DNA of 52,245 nt from Bacillota bacterium (GTDB lineage: Bacteria > Planctomycetota > UBA8108 > UBA1146), in assembly GCA_003973385.1 (NCBI GenBank), contig QNYK01000104.1, forward strand, positions 1 to 52,245, given 5' to 3'. The translations under genes and the position numbers were made by a program. Positions 16,877-25,727 of the stretch are shown piece after piece. The notes under the pieces were generated by a model. The model saw only the letters and a program-made list of their open reading frames with translations, did not search any database and was not told the DNA's origin. Numbering within the stretch: the first letter of the stretch is position 1; every line of letters begins with the position of its first letter.

Positions 16877-17377
16877 TCAAGCGTTCTTGAAACTCCTCAT
16901 CACGAGAGACTGCAACTCTCCGAGATTCCGGATATCGCGGCCATACAGCAGGGTGGTGGCGCCGATGCGGCGGGCTTCTCGTGTATTGGCGGGAGCATCG
17001 TCGATAAACAGCACCTCTTCGCTGCGAATATCGATCCCGAGGCTCGTTCGGATCTCCGCGAGAACCTCCAGAATCGCGTCTCCCTTCTCCATCAGTCCAT
17101 ATCGAGGATGGAAGAATAGATCCCGAATTCCGAAGATATCCAGCAATTCGCTGCAGACGGATTCATCCGCTCGACAGGCCAAGGAGCAGATTCCCCCGGT
17201 GCGATGGATCGATCGCATCAGTTTTCGGGTACCTCGGCGCAGTCTCACGGTGGCCGTGTCACAGCAGGCCAGATGCCTGCCACTGAGCTGAAATGGACCA
17301 TGAAATGGGCAGATCTCCTGAAGATCCGCACACCAGAGCGTCTCATCGAGGTCGAAGACGTACAGTCGGTAGCCCAT
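16877..17377 (-). CDS. HAD-family phosphatase, MDP-1-like
   Basis: Haloacid dehalogenase-superfamily phosphatase of 166 residues without a cap domain. The nucleophile motif is VFDLDETLW with Asp9 and acid/base Asp11; motif II is near CSLACRADES, and motif IV is FIDDAPANTREA. The size, the ETLW sequence and the following ACRADESVCSELL segment resemble magnesium-dependent phosphatase-1. ATG 17377 was chosen for its GGAGGAG; the longer frame has no support. Substrate unknown. It is separated by about 110 bases from the kinase-like gene upstream and lies 86 bases before the ABC operon on the same strand. Confidence 0.87.
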   Translation of the reverse strand: MGYRLYVFDLDETLWCADLQEICPFHGPFQLSGRHLACCDTATVRLRRGTRKLMRSIHRTGGICSLACRADESVCSELLDIFGIRDLFFHPRYGLMEKGDAILEVLAEIRTSLGIDIRSEEVLFIDDAPANTREARRIGATTLLYGRDIRNLGELQSLVMRSFKNA

Positions 17378-17490
17378 GCTCCGCTCCTCCCTGTTACCCA
17401 TCGCCAAGGACGAATGCTGCATCGAGACGGTTCCCACTGATTTATCAGGGCAGATCGGCATCGGTTTCAGGCGTGCAGTTGGGCGCAGCG

Positions 17491-18366
17491 TCAGGGCCCT
17501 GGGCGTGATCCGGGAAACGGTACGGGCAGTCCATCTTGTCCGAGGCCCCAGCCGGCGAGTGGATCGAAGATGCCGCCATTTCGTTGTCTCTCTCGCTTGA
17601 TTCGCTGGAGACGCTGGATCCTGGCCGAGATGTCTGCGATCGCAGTGCGGTGCTCGCCCAGCATCGTATTTCCTTGCTCAGCGAGAAAGGCATGCATCGA
17701 TCGCATCAGAAGGGTCGGGGAAATGGTCGGAGGGAGATGTCCAACCTGAGCCAGAGAGTGTGATAGTTGTCGTCTCGAAGGGACCGGTCCGACCAGGGCG
17801 TCGTCGAGATCCACGATGCACAGTTGCCATGGTCCTCTGGCATCTCCGCTCACGAGTACATTGTGGGGTGCCAGATCCCGTGAACTGAAACCGAGTCCCA
17901 TCACCTGTTGCAGTCGGGCCCCGATCCAGCGCGCAAAACGGAATTGATCGTGAGGTCGCCAATCGGTCTGGCTCACGCGAGCAAACCAGTGATGAATCGG
18001 CTCCCCCGCAACCCAACTGCTGATCAGCACTGCTCTGGATCGGTTCGTGTCGAGAACCAGTGGCCGCGGAAGCGGCAGGTTCAGCGGCACTCCCATCTGC
18101 ATCGCTTGCCACGAACGATGGGGTCTGGCCCAGCGCCAGCGGCGTGGCAACCTGCGAGCCAACGCCCGGATCGTGGTCGCCGACGTGGGCAGGTAGACCT
18201 TTCGAGCGAAGAGGGTTCCTTGCCATTCGATGCGTTCGAGTCGACCTCGACGGCCACTGGCGATGACCGAGAGCGCGGGGACCTGGAGCAGTTCCTGTGC
18301 GAGAGCTGGCGAACAGCCCTCGCCGAGACGAACTCCAGCATGGATCGCATCCGCTTCCCGTGGCAC
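17491..18366 (-). CDS. Kdo/WaaP-type lipopolysaccharide kinase-like protein
   Basis: A 291-residue protein kinase-like fold protein. Putative ATP-anchoring Lys56 lies in FARKVY; the catalytic loop is SRDLAPHNVLV with Asp164 and Asn169; the metal-binding loop is VDLDD with Asp186 and Asp188. The segment MGVPLNLPLPRPLVL matches the hinge of Kdo/WaaP kinases, which phosphorylate LPS inner-core sugars at the inner membrane. The start is GTG 18366 with GGAGGGAA 8 bases upstream; the frame is open further up to 18558, but that would run into the divergent gene. With KdsA at 46 kb it suggests an LPS core. A protein-kinase role is not excluded. Confidence 0.82.
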   Translation of the reverse strand: MPREADAIHAGVRLGEGCSPALAQELLQVPALSVIASGRRGRLERIEWQGTLFARKVYLPTSATTIRALARRLPRRWRWARPHRSWQAMQMGVPLNLPLPRPLVLDTNRSRAVLISSWVAGEPIHHWFARVSQTDWRPHDQFRFARWIGARLQQVMGLGFSSRDLAPHNVLVSGDARGPWQLCIVDLDDALVGPVPSRRQLSHSLAQVGHLPPTISPTLLMRSMHAFLAEQGNTMLGEHRTAIADISARIQRLQRIKRERQRNGGIFDPLAGWGLGQDGLPVPFPGSRPGP

Positions 18367-18483
18367 CCTGGCTTCCCTCCAGTTCGATCTGTGATCGCAG
18401 CCCGGAGGCTGGATCTGCTTGGATGGTAGCCCCCCGCTGCGCTTCGACAAGGAAAGCCGGGGCCCGCAGAGGAGGACAGGGCG

Positions 18484-19161
18484 ATGATGTTCATCGAGGT
18501 GGATTCGCACCCATTGCTCGATCCGGTGGCGATCCGCGTCGAACTGCCCACTCCTCAAGGGACCGAGAGTCCACCATGGCTGCAGAAATTGCTGGAACCG
18601 GGGAACGGTCCAGAGGAACTGAGCCAGGAGTCCAGGAAGGCAGTGCGATCACTGCTTCGTCACGGTGGCTATCGTCCTGCCGGCCGTGGAAAGCCCTCGA
18701 GCGAGTGGCTCGTCAAGGCCGCAGCGCAGGGGCGCCTCGGATCGATCCTGCCCCTTGTCGATGCAGGGAACGCGGCGTCGCGAGCCGAGGGGATTCCGTT
18801 GAGCGTGGTGGATCTTGATCGTGTTCAGCCGCCATTGACCATCTCGCTGGGCCAACCGGGCGAACGCTACATCTTCAATCGCTCCGATCAGCAGATCGAT
18901 GTCGAGGGATTGATCTGCCTGCGCGATCGCGATGGCCCCCTGGCCAATGCCGTCAAGGACTCCCAGAGGTGCAAGACCGACGACACGACGCGGAGGGCAC
19001 TGATCCTGGTCTGGGGAACGGTGGATCTGCCCGGAGCGGCAACGAGATTGGCGATGCGAGTCCAGGATCTGGTGAGTCAACTCGGTGCGGACACCGAGGG
19101 GGTAGAATTCCGTCGAAGTGGGGGCGAGGAATCACTCCTATCCGGGCCGGGGAGCCACTAG
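18484..19161 (+). CDS. B3/B4 tRNA-binding-domain protein
   Basis: A 225-residue stand-alone B3/B4 domain protein, similar to the editing-region domain of phenylalanyl-tRNA synthetase beta. The core (about 60-200) contains RPAGRGKPSSEWL, LGSILPLVDAGNAASRAEGIPLSV, a DVEGLICLRDRDGPLAN segment and a final RALILVWGTVD strand. Stand-alone versions are presumed to recognise an aminoacyl-tRNA or amino acid, but their function is not established. ATG 18484 follows GGAGGA. It is divergent from the Kdo-kinase-like gene, with a 117-base gap that must hold both promoters; I see no clear promoter hexamers in it. Confidence 0.82.
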   Translation: MMFIEVDSHPLLDPVAIRVELPTPQGTESPPWLQKLLEPGNGPEELSQESRKAVRSLLRHGGYRPAGRGKPSSEWLVKAAAQGRLGSILPLVDAGNAASRAEGIPLSVVDLDRVQPPLTISLGQPGERYIFNRSDQQIDVEGLICLRDRDGPLANAVKDSQRCKTDDTTRRALILVWGTVDLPGAATRLAMRVQDLVSQLGADTEGVEFRRSGGEESLLSGPGSH

Positions 19162-19229
19162 AATGATCAGACCGCCTCGTAACAAGAGGGATCACCGCGC
19201 ATCAAACGGAACCATCGGTAGGAGTTGCC

Positions 19230-20492
19230 TTGCCCTTCGCCAGCGCCGAAGAACTGACACTTGAGATCTCTCGTGGAGGGGTGGTCATCCTCATCGATGA
19301 TGCACATCGAGAGAACGAGGGTGATCTGGTCGTAGCCGCTCAATCGATCACACCCGAGCAGGTCAATTTTCTCGCGACCCACGCTCGCGGACTGATCTGT
19401 GCACCGCTGGCACAGCAGATCACCGATCGACTTGAATTGTCTCTCATGAATGCAACGCCGTGCGATCCGATGGAGTGCGCTTTCACCATGTCTGTCGATG
19501 CCCGCGAGGGAAACTCGACAGGAATCAGCGCATTTGATCGAGCCAGGACACTTCGCAAACTCGCCAACTCGAGATCGACATCCGATGATTTCAAGAGGCC
19601 GGGACATGTGTTCCCTTTGAAGGCAAACCCGGGCGGATTGCTGAGCCGAAGCGGCCACACAGAAGCTGCGGTTCATCTGGTCGAGCGTGCGGGGCTTCAG
19701 CCTGCTGCGGTGATCTGTGAGGTGATGAACGAGGACGGATCGATGGCGAGGCTTCCTGATCTGATCGCGTTTGCAAAGTTACATCGATTGCTGCTGGGTA
19801 CCATAGACTGCCTCGTGCAACAGTGTCATGAGCAACAGTGTCATCCACAGCCGGGTGACGCATCGCAACCCGCTGAGTCGTCGCCGACTGCACAGCCGTC
19901 GCGCCACTCTGGAGCTCAGTTGCCGACGCCGTACGGACTGTTCGAGATCGAGTCGTGGAGTGTGCCTTTCGGCGCCCCCGTCACGGTACTCCGACAAGGC
20001 GATCTGAGCATGGACTCGGCTGCCGAATCTCCCATCGTGAGATTACACAGTTCCTGCTTCACCGGAGATGTCATCGGTTCGCTCCGATGTGATTGCGGCG
20101 CACAATTGCAGATGGCTCTCAAGGCGATCGGCTCTCAGGAACGGGGTGCGCTGCTCTATCTTCCTCAGGAAGGGCGAGGCATCGGATTGACCCAAAAAAT
20201 CGAGGCCTACCACCTGCAGCAGAAAGAGGGTCTCGATACCGTCGAGGCGAATGAGCGGCTCGGGTTCGCACCCGATCTTCGCGACTACGGCGATGCAGCC
20301 AGTATTCTGAAGTCGATGGGGGCGACCAGTGTTCGCTTGATGACGAACAATCCGGCCAAGGTGTCCGGGCTCGAGTCGAACGGGATCGTGGTGGCCGAGA
20401 GGATGGCCATCGAACCGGAGCCGGGCCCTGTCAATCTGGGCTACCTTCGCGCCAAGAAGAACAAGATGGGCCACATCTTCGAGGCCATCTAG
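19230..20492 (+). CDS. ribBA: Bifunctional DHBP synthase / GTP cyclohydrolase II
   Basis: Makes both riboflavin precursors: 3,4-dihydroxy-2-butanone 4-phosphate from ribulose 5-phosphate, and the GTP-derived pyrimidine. 420 residues. RibB part (about 1-200): DDAHRENEGD, ATHARGLIC, FTMSVDAREG, GHVFPLKA and GHTEAAV. RibA part (about 230-415): zinc site C-x10-C-x-C in SCFTGDVIGSLRCDCG, then YLPQEGRGIGL, LDTVEANERLGF and the NNPAK segment. The linker between domains is enlarged and Cys/His/Gln-rich, partly from a short duplicated DNA segment. TTG start at 19230, supported by TAGGAG; no riboswitch is evident in the 68 bases upstream. Ends in a strong terminator shared with the convergent dockerin gene. 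Confidence 0.96.
   Translation: MPFASAEELTLEISRGGVVILIDDAHRENEGDLVVAAQSITPEQVNFLATHARGLICAPLAQQITDRLELSLMNATPCDPMECAFTMSVDAREGNSTGISAFDRARTLRKLANSRSTSDDFKRPGHVFPLKANPGGLLSRSGHTEAAVHLVERAGLQPAAVICEVMNEDGSMARLPDLIAFAKLHRLLLGTIDCLVQQCHEQQCHPQPGDASQPAESSPTAQPSRHSGAQLPTPYGLFEIESWSVPFGAPVTVLRQGDLSMDSAAESPIVRLHSSCFTGDVIGSLRCDCGAQLQMALKAIGSQERGALLYLPQEGRGIGLTQKIEAYHLQQKEGLDTVEANERLGFAPDLRDYGDAASILKSMGATSVRLMTNNPAKVSGLESNGIVVAERMAIEPEPGPVNLGYLRAKKNKMGHIFEAI
19817..19844. repeat. Short direct duplication inside the ribBA linker
   Basis: Thirteen bases (gcaacagtgtcat) occur at 19817-19829 and again at 19832-19844, a 15-base period. In frame it codes QQCHE-QQCHP in the linker between the two RibBA domains, so it is a local in-frame slippage duplication. 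Confidence 0.8.
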
Positions 20493-20542
20493 GGCGCCTG
20501 TTGGGCGTACGCCGTTCATCGCAAGATCAGTGGCATGGAGAA

Positions 20543-20573
20543 CGGGCCCGCCAGGTGATACCTGGCGGGCCCG
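20543..20573. terminator. Bidirectional hairpin terminator between convergent genes
   Basis: A perfect 14-bp stem (cgggcccgccaggt at 20543-20556 with its complement at 20560-20573) closed by the 3-base loop gat. It sits 50 bases after the ribBA stop and 31 bases from the convergent dockerin gene stop, so it can serve both strands. No long T tract follows on either side (only a short ctatttc on the plus strand). Confidence 0.85.
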
Positions 20574-20604
20574 CTGCTATTTCGGATTCAGTCGATCGTG
20601 CTGA

Positions 20605-21933
20605 TCAACACCCCGTGGTGTCGTATGTGGCGCAATCGAGAGTATCATCGGTCGGGTCGATTCCACAGTTGATCGGGCCCGGGGCAGGGGGCTCGGCGCC
20701 GCCTGCGAAGATGTATGTGAGGATCTTGATCGCATCCGAGATGTCGACAAATCCATCGTCATTGGAATCAATCGCATCGAGGCACAGTGGCGGAACGGCC
20801 TGGAACAGGTAACTGAGAGTTCCGATGGCATCCGAGATGTCGACGCCGGTGTCACCGTTGACATCACCGCGACGGAAACGCTCCGGAAGACACGCCATGA
20901 CGCAACTGGTCGAAGCCAGTGCCTCGCCGCAGCCGCCAGATCCACCGATTTCAAGGGTGAAGTCGACCAGTTCCAGTGGCAGCACATGGGTGGTCGTCGT
21001 GGCGGTGCCTGGAAGGGTGCTGATCAGTGCTCCGTCGACGCTGAGAGTGAGTGCCTGGTACGCTGGATCATTGTTGAGCCAGGTCAGGGTCACGGTGCAG
21101 GTCTCGTGATCGATGCTGCAGTTGAGGTCAGAAGGACCGACGGAGGCAGGAGTCTGCGCACAGGTTCCCGATCCGAGTCCAGCCGCAGAGGCCTGGGCAT
21201 TGCTGATTCCGACCACCTCGAAGCTGGAGGCGACTGCATCTGTCAACGCGATCGGCATGCTCGTTGAGGTTCCGGATTGAGTCGTGGTGACTCCATCCTG
21301 GGTGACCTCGATGGAGTCGTAGAGACCTCCATTGGTCCAGCTGAGGGTACCGTCGCAGGTGCAGGGATCGTCTATCGTCACGGTCACGCCACTGGGTGCC
21401 GGAGTTTCGACCAGCATCGATCCATGATCGAGAATCGGCTGCTGTGATACGCCACCGACCGAGATCACGCAATTGACTGCGGGACTGCCGAGGGTGTTGA
21501 CGAAGGTGAGACTGGAAGCGGTTCCAGGTAGGGCAGCAGCGTCGACCGAATACTGAATCAGTGCCACTTCGTGCAGTCCGACCGGGATCGATTCCAGAGG
21601 CGGAGACAGGCTCACGATCGCACCCACGATGACTCCAGGTCCACCCACTGGCGCGAGTTCGAAAAGGAAGAAATCGGCGCCACTTCCGGCGTTGGTGGAG
21701 GTGAGGCCCGAACCCTCGGAGACCAGCACGGCAGTCAGCATCGAGCTGTCGTGAGCGATTCCGAACTGGAATCCCTGAGACGGACTGGGAGTTTCCAGAT
21801 TGATGGTTGCCGTGGCGGTTCCGCCGGGTAATCCAGAGGTGGCTCCGGCATGGAGGGCGTAATTCTGGCCCTGAAGCGTGGTCACGAAACTGAGGAGGCA
21901 AATTGCCCCCAACAACATCTTCCAGTTCAGCAT
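20605..21933 (-). CDS. Exported protein with cohesin-like domain and C-terminal dockerin-type repeats
   Basis: A 442-residue exported protein with signal peptide (LNWKMLLGAICLLSFVTTLQG). The N-terminal half (about 25-165) resembles a cohesin-like beta-sandwich (PGGTATATINLETPSPSQG onward). A middle region with fibronectin-like strands follows. The C-terminus has two calcium-loop repeats, DVNGDTGVDISDAI and DSNDDGFVDISDAI, framed by FRRGD and a CGIDPTDDTLDC ending that is widespread in planctomycete exported proteins. Start ATG 21933 has GGAAGGAA upstream; the longer frame would add 32 residues ahead of the signal peptide. Probably cell-surface or secreted; ligand unknown. The AT-rich segment upstream likely carries its promoter. 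Confidence 0.88.
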   Translation of the reverse strand: MLNWKMLLGAICLLSFVTTLQGQNYALHAGATSGLPGGTATATINLETPSPSQGFQFGIAHDSSMLTAVLVSEGSGLTSTNAGSGADFFLFELAPVGGPGVIVGAIVSLSPPLESIPVGLHEVALIQYSVDAAALPGTASSLTFVNTLGSPAVNCVISVGGVSQQPILDHGSMLVETPAPSGVTVTIDDPCTCDGTLSWTNGGLYDSIEVTQDGVTTTQSGTSTSMPIALTDAVASSFEVVGISNAQASAAGLGSGTCAQTPASVGPSDLNCSIDHETCTVTLTWLNNDPAYQALTLSVDGALISTLPGTATTTTHVLPLELVDFTLEIGGSGGCGEALASTSCVMACLPERFRRGDVNGDTGVDISDAIGTLSYLFQAVPPLCLDAIDSNDDGFVDISDAIKILTYIFAGGAEPPAPGPINCGIDPTDDTLDCATYDTTGC

Positions 21934-22303
21934 CTGAGAGTTCCTTCCTCGCTGTGGATTCCGGGCCGGTAGCTCAGGCACGGAGAACGACGACCTCCAA
22001 CGGATTGAACAGTCGTGGACAAAGTCCATTCTAATGAACTAACAATAGTTTACTAGTGTAAGTTTTGTAAATATGCCGATATGCGTCGCCGCAGAATCTC
22101 ACACGGAGCCTGGCGTCGTGAACCGGTCAAGAAAGACGATGCTGAACTTCATGTACCGCTCCTGGAGTGGCTGATCCGGGAAAAATTGCCCGTCTGCTGA
22201 AGAAGCAGTGACAGCGGCACTGATCGAGATGATCGAGTCACTCCAGCGAAGAAAATCGTGGCGGGAGGTGCGTGCGCTGCTCGCATCCTCCCGGCAGATC
22301 AGA
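21934..22303. other. Intergenic region with AT-rich putative promoter segment
   Basis: 370 bases between the dockerin gene start and the LysM lipoprotein stop. 22030-22080 is strikingly AT-rich for this genome. On the minus strand it contains TTTACA followed 18 bases later by TATTGT, a weak -35/-10-like pair pointing into the dockerin gene; this is tentative. The remainder (22081-22300) has a 39-codon open frame at 22081-22200 with no recognisable similarity and no good ribosome site; I do not call it a gene. Confidence 0.4.
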
Positions 22304-23089
22304 TCAGCGGGGGATCACTATGGAGGTGCCGATCGCCATGTTGTGGATGTCATCGATGATGGCCGGGTTCGCCGTCACGATGTCTCGCCATCTCTGGCCG
22401 GTGCCATAGAAGCGGCTCGACAGCGACCACAACGTGTCGCCCTGGCGTAGTCTGTAGGTCCGTTCCAGCGGATCGACGAGAGGGATGTCGGCACTCGAAC
22501 TGATCTGGACCGGTTCAGGGGGGACCGCCGCCGGATGGGTATCGACTGAAGTGATCTCCCATGGCGCGATGGGATCGAGATCCGCCAGGTCGGAAGGGCC
22601 CGAATTGCCGAGCGGAATCGGGATCACCATCAGTGGGTAGAGTGTCCGCTCGCCATCGACTTCGCGGTAGCGCCAGAAGGGGAAGAACCAGTTGCCATGA
22701 CTTTCTTCTCCCGCATCGGTGAGGGCACGACTTTCAGTCGTGCCTGCAATCCACAACGGGCCGGCACTGATGCGTTCACGCGAAACATCGATGCCTGCGA
22801 CCTGGTGGGTCGTTGTCATGTCATAGGCGAGTAGGCCGCCAAGTACTGCCATCCCCTGCTGTTTTTCGGAGCGCATCTGCCATGTACCTGCCGCCATCGC
22901 TGCCACATCTGCAGGGCCGATGGAAGTGCCGATCATTTCTCCTCGTCCTGCAGGGGAAGATGTACAGCCGGCAACGGTCACCAGAAGCGCTGAAAGAAGT
23001 AGAGGGGCCAACGCCAGACGAGCCACTGACCACTGCCCGTCACGAAACTCCGTGCGGGAGGAACTGGATCGGAATGTAGATTTTTGCAC
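22304..23089 (-). CDS. LysM-domain lipoprotein
   Basis: A 261-residue lipoprotein: hydrophobic segment 25-39 ending in lipobox TVAGC with Cys42, a middle domain of unknown type (about 45-200), and a C-terminal LysM (about 213-261; YRLRQGDTLWSLSSRFYGTG onward), which binds peptidoglycan. The GTG start at 23089 follows AAGGG. It lies 42 bases after the MFS gene stop and is probably co-transcribed. Placement at the envelope is clear; the middle domain is not recognised. Confidence 0.85.
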   Translation of the reverse strand: MQKSTFRSSSSRTEFRDGQWSVARLALAPLLLSALLVTVAGCTSSPAGRGEMIGTSIGPADVAAMAAGTWQMRSEKQQGMAVLGGLLAYDMTTTHQVAGIDVSRERISAGPLWIAGTTESRALTDAGEESHGNWFFPFWRYREVDGERTLYPLMVIPIPLGNSGPSDLADLDPIAPWEITSVDTHPAAVPPEPVQISSSADIPLVDPLERTYRLRQGDTLWSLSSRFYGTGQRWRDIVTANPAIIDDIHNMAIGTSIVIPR

Positions 23090-23131
23090 GACACGCCCTT
23101 CAGGCTGTGATCGCGCGGCGTGGAGCCGATG

Positions 23132-24454
23132 CTATTGAATTTGAGGTTTTCTGGCAAGAGCACCTGAGATGAGCAGGAACGGTATCGCCAGGATCACTGC
23201 GGAAGCCCAGTAGGGAGCCGCTGGACCGATCTTCCAGTAGAGGATCGCAGCCGCCAGCGGGCCGATGGCACGAGCCAGGCTTCCGAGCGACCGGAAGCAG
23301 CCGAGCACCTCTCCCTGCTGGTCGGGACCCACGGCGAGGCTGACCAGGGTCGAGAGCATCGGCATCACCATCGCTGCGCCGACCGAGAGTGGCAGCAGTG
23401 CGAGCATCAATTGCCACTCCTGGAGTGCCAGAGCGATGCCGACGAGGCCGACGAACACGAGACAGAATCCGATCTGGGATGTGAGGTGAGGTCCCCATCG
23501 CCGTGACATCGGCCGAGAGAGTCCACCCTGGACCAGTGCCAGCACCAGTCCGATGGCGACGAACATGGCGGCGATGTGCTCGCTGCCCCAGCCAAAGCGC
23601 TGGTTGACCAGGAACGCGAGGGTGAACTCCATGCCGCTGAAGCCGACGAGGTAGATCATGTTGGCCAGCTGGATGCGAACGACTTCCGCTCCCCAGCGTC
23701 CCCCCAGCGACACCTGAATCCGGATGGGGCGGGGCGGGTATCCCTCTGGTCTGGTCTCCGGCAAGCAGCGCCAGACCCACAGCAAGTTGATCAGTGACAG
23801 CACGCAGACGCCGAGAGCCGCGGCGCTGAAGGGATTGGTGCGAAACACGCCGGTCGATTCTGCCGCCTGCGCTGCAGGGGTGAGGTCGATGAGGCTCAGC
23901 CCTCCGCCGATCGCCGGCCCGAGGATGAAGCCGAGTCCGAATGCGGCTCCGATCAGTCCCATGCCGCGGGCTCGATGCTCTCCAGGGGTCAAGTCCGCGA
24001 CCGCGGCGGTGGCTGCGGAGATGTTTCCGCCAGCGATTCCTGCCAGCATTCGAGACAGCACCAGCAGCGCGAAGGAGCCACTGAAGGCCCACAGCAGGGC
24101 CGCGAACAGATTGCCTGTGATGGTGATCAGCAGCACCGGGCGGCGACCCCATCGGTCGGAGAGACTGCCCCAGAGCGGGCTCACCAGGAACTGGAGAAAC
24201 GAGTAGATGGAACCGAGCACGCCGCCGAACAGAACCACGAGACGCGCGTCATCGATCTCCGGAGAGATGGATCGGAGCGCGTCGAGAAGGGTCTCGAGCC
24301 AAGGATCGGCGCGGTAAGACTCCAGAATCGCAGGGAACAGCGGGAAGATGATGGAGAACCCGACCAGATCTATGAAGAGGGTCAGCAGAATCGGCCCGAG
24401 GCTCGGTCTGGGGGAGTCGGAGTTGTTTCGTGGCAACGACGCGGATGCGGTCAA
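23132..24454 (-). CDS. MFS transporter, TetA/drug-efflux-like
   Basis: Major facilitator superfamily transporter of 440 residues with about 12 membrane helices. The loop 2-3 motif is SPLWGSLSDRWGRRPVLLI, the classic GxLSDRxGRR sequence, and helix 5 has GLGFILGPAIGG, the antiporter motif C variant. These suggest proton-coupled efflux like tetracycline or multidrug exporters. Two large loops carry acidic residues. TTG start at 24454 with GAGGAGGAG upstream. It is divergent to ruvB (211 bases between). Confidence 0.9.
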   Translation of the reverse strand: MTASASLPRNNSDSPRPSLGPILLTLFIDLVGFSIIFPLFPAILESYRADPWLETLLDALRSISPEIDDARLVVLFGGVLGSIYSFLQFLVSPLWGSLSDRWGRRPVLLITITGNLFAALLWAFSGSFALLVLSRMLAGIAGGNISAATAAVADLTPGEHRARGMGLIGAAFGLGFILGPAIGGGLSLIDLTPAAQAAESTGVFRTNPFSAAALGVCVLSLINLLWVWRCLPETRPEGYPPRPIRIQVSLGGRWGAEVVRIQLANMIYLVGFSGMEFTLAFLVNQRFGWGSEHIAAMFVAIGLVLALVQGGLSRPMSRRWGPHLTSQIGFCLVFVGLVGIALALQEWQLMLALLPLSVGAAMVMPMLSTLVSLAVGPDQQGEVLGCFRSLGSLARAIGPLAAAILYWKIGPAAPYWASAVILAIPFLLISGALARKPQIQ

Positions 24455-24665
24455 CGGGCTCTCCTCCTCACTGCTGCTGTGTGACTTCGTGTTCCATCGA
24501 CGCGAACGATGGCCCTGCTGAGCGCCATCAAATTGGTGGCTGAGATCCTCACCAGTGCTGGTGCTCCGGTCAAGGGTGCCACCCGAGACGGTACCGGGGC
24601 TGGTCGAGACGGCACCTGACGATTACCCTCTGATCATCGCCGTCTGCGAGGGAGGCTAGCCGAAG

Positions 24666-25727
24666 ATGTCCCGAAGTGAGAGTGATGACGCGCCCAGGGT
24701 GCGGGAAACTGCGCCGGTAGCGGTCGGGTCCGAGGATCGGATCACCGACGAGCAGATCCGGCCGAGCCAATTGAGCGAATTCATCGGCCAGCAAGCAGTG
24801 GTCGGGAATATGCGAGTTTTTCTCGGCGCTGCGAAGGAACGGGGCGAGCCCCTCGACCATGTACTGTTGTCGGGAATGCCAGGTCTGGGCAAGACCACCC
24901 TCGCTGGTCTGGTCGCAGGCCACATGGAGGTGGGGTTTCGTGCCACCAGTGGCCCGGTGCTGGATAAGGCGAAGGATCTTGTCGGTCTTCTGACTGAACT
25001 GGATGAAGGGGACATCCTCTTCATCGACGAGGTCCATCGCATCAGTCGCGTCGTCGAGGAATATCTCTACTCGGCGATGGAAGATTTCAAGATCGACATC
25101 ATCATCGACTCGGGCCCCAACGCCCGATCGATGAGGATTCATCTGCCTCATTTCACATTGATCGCGGCGACCACCCGAGAAGGCAACCTGACCGCACCAT
25201 TTCGTGCTCGCTTTGGCATTCAGGAGAAGCTGGAACCCTATCGAGATGAAGAGATCGTCGAGGTGTTGTTGCGAAGTGCTCGCATCTTCGGTCTCGACCT
25301 GACCGATGATGGAGCTGCGGCGCTCGCGTGCCGCTGCCGAGGGACTCCCCGGATCGCCAACCGTTACCTTCGTCGGGTTCGCGACTTCGTGCAGGTTCAG
25401 GGCCACGAGGTGATCGACGAGGCAGCAGCCCGTGAGGGGCTCGACAGGCTAGGTGTCGATCCTGACGGACTCGACGCTCTCGATCGGAGGATCCTGAAAA
25501 CGGTGGCTCGAGCCGGTGGCCAAGCGGTCGGTATCAAGACGATCGCGGTCACCGTTGGCGAGGAGGAGCGCACCATCGAGGATGTGCACGAACCGTACCT
25601 GATCCGTGCCGGGTTCCTGGCCAAGACGCCGCGCGGCAGAGTACTCGGGCATCGCCTGCGCGATGACCTGGCGTCCCCTGCTGAAGCAGGCGATCAGGGC
25701 ACCCTTGAGCTCGAAGGCACCTCATGA
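24666..25727 (+). CDS. ruvB: Holliday junction branch-migration helicase RuvB
   Basis: Motor ATPase of the RuvAB complex that drives branch migration of Holliday junctions. 353 residues. Walker A is GMPGLGKTT (70-78; the usual GPPGLGKT with Met), Walker B is ILFIDEVH with Asp121 and Glu122, sensor I is AATTREG, the arginine-finger region is FRARFGI, and the C-terminal winged helix begins near LDALDRRIL. The ATG is preceded by GGGAGG at slightly long spacing. No ruvA or ruvC lies beside it. The next gene, spoIID, starts on the ruvB stop (ATGA). Confidence 0.96.
   Translation: MSRSESDDAPRVRETAPVAVGSEDRITDEQIRPSQLSEFIGQQAVVGNMRVFLGAAKERGEPLDHVLLSGMPGLGKTTLAGLVAGHMEVGFRATSGPVLDKAKDLVGLLTELDEGDILFIDEVHRISRVVEEYLYSAMEDFKIDIIIDSGPNARSMRIHLPHFTLIAATTREGNLTAPFRARFGIQEKLEPYRDEEIVEVLLRSARIFGLDLTDDGAAALACRCRGTPRIANRYLRRVRDFVQVQGHEVIDEAAAREGLDRLGVDPDGLDALDRRILKTVARAGGQAVGIKTIAVTVGEEERTIEDVHEPYLIRAGFLAKTPRGRVLGHRLRDDLASPAEAGDQGTLELEGTS

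Noticed and set aside
22081..22200. 39-codon gene
   Set aside because: No ribosome site or recognisable similarity.
24509..24619. 36-residue peptide upstream of ruvB, or a ruvA remnant
   Set aside because: No match to RuvA motifs and no clear ribosome site.
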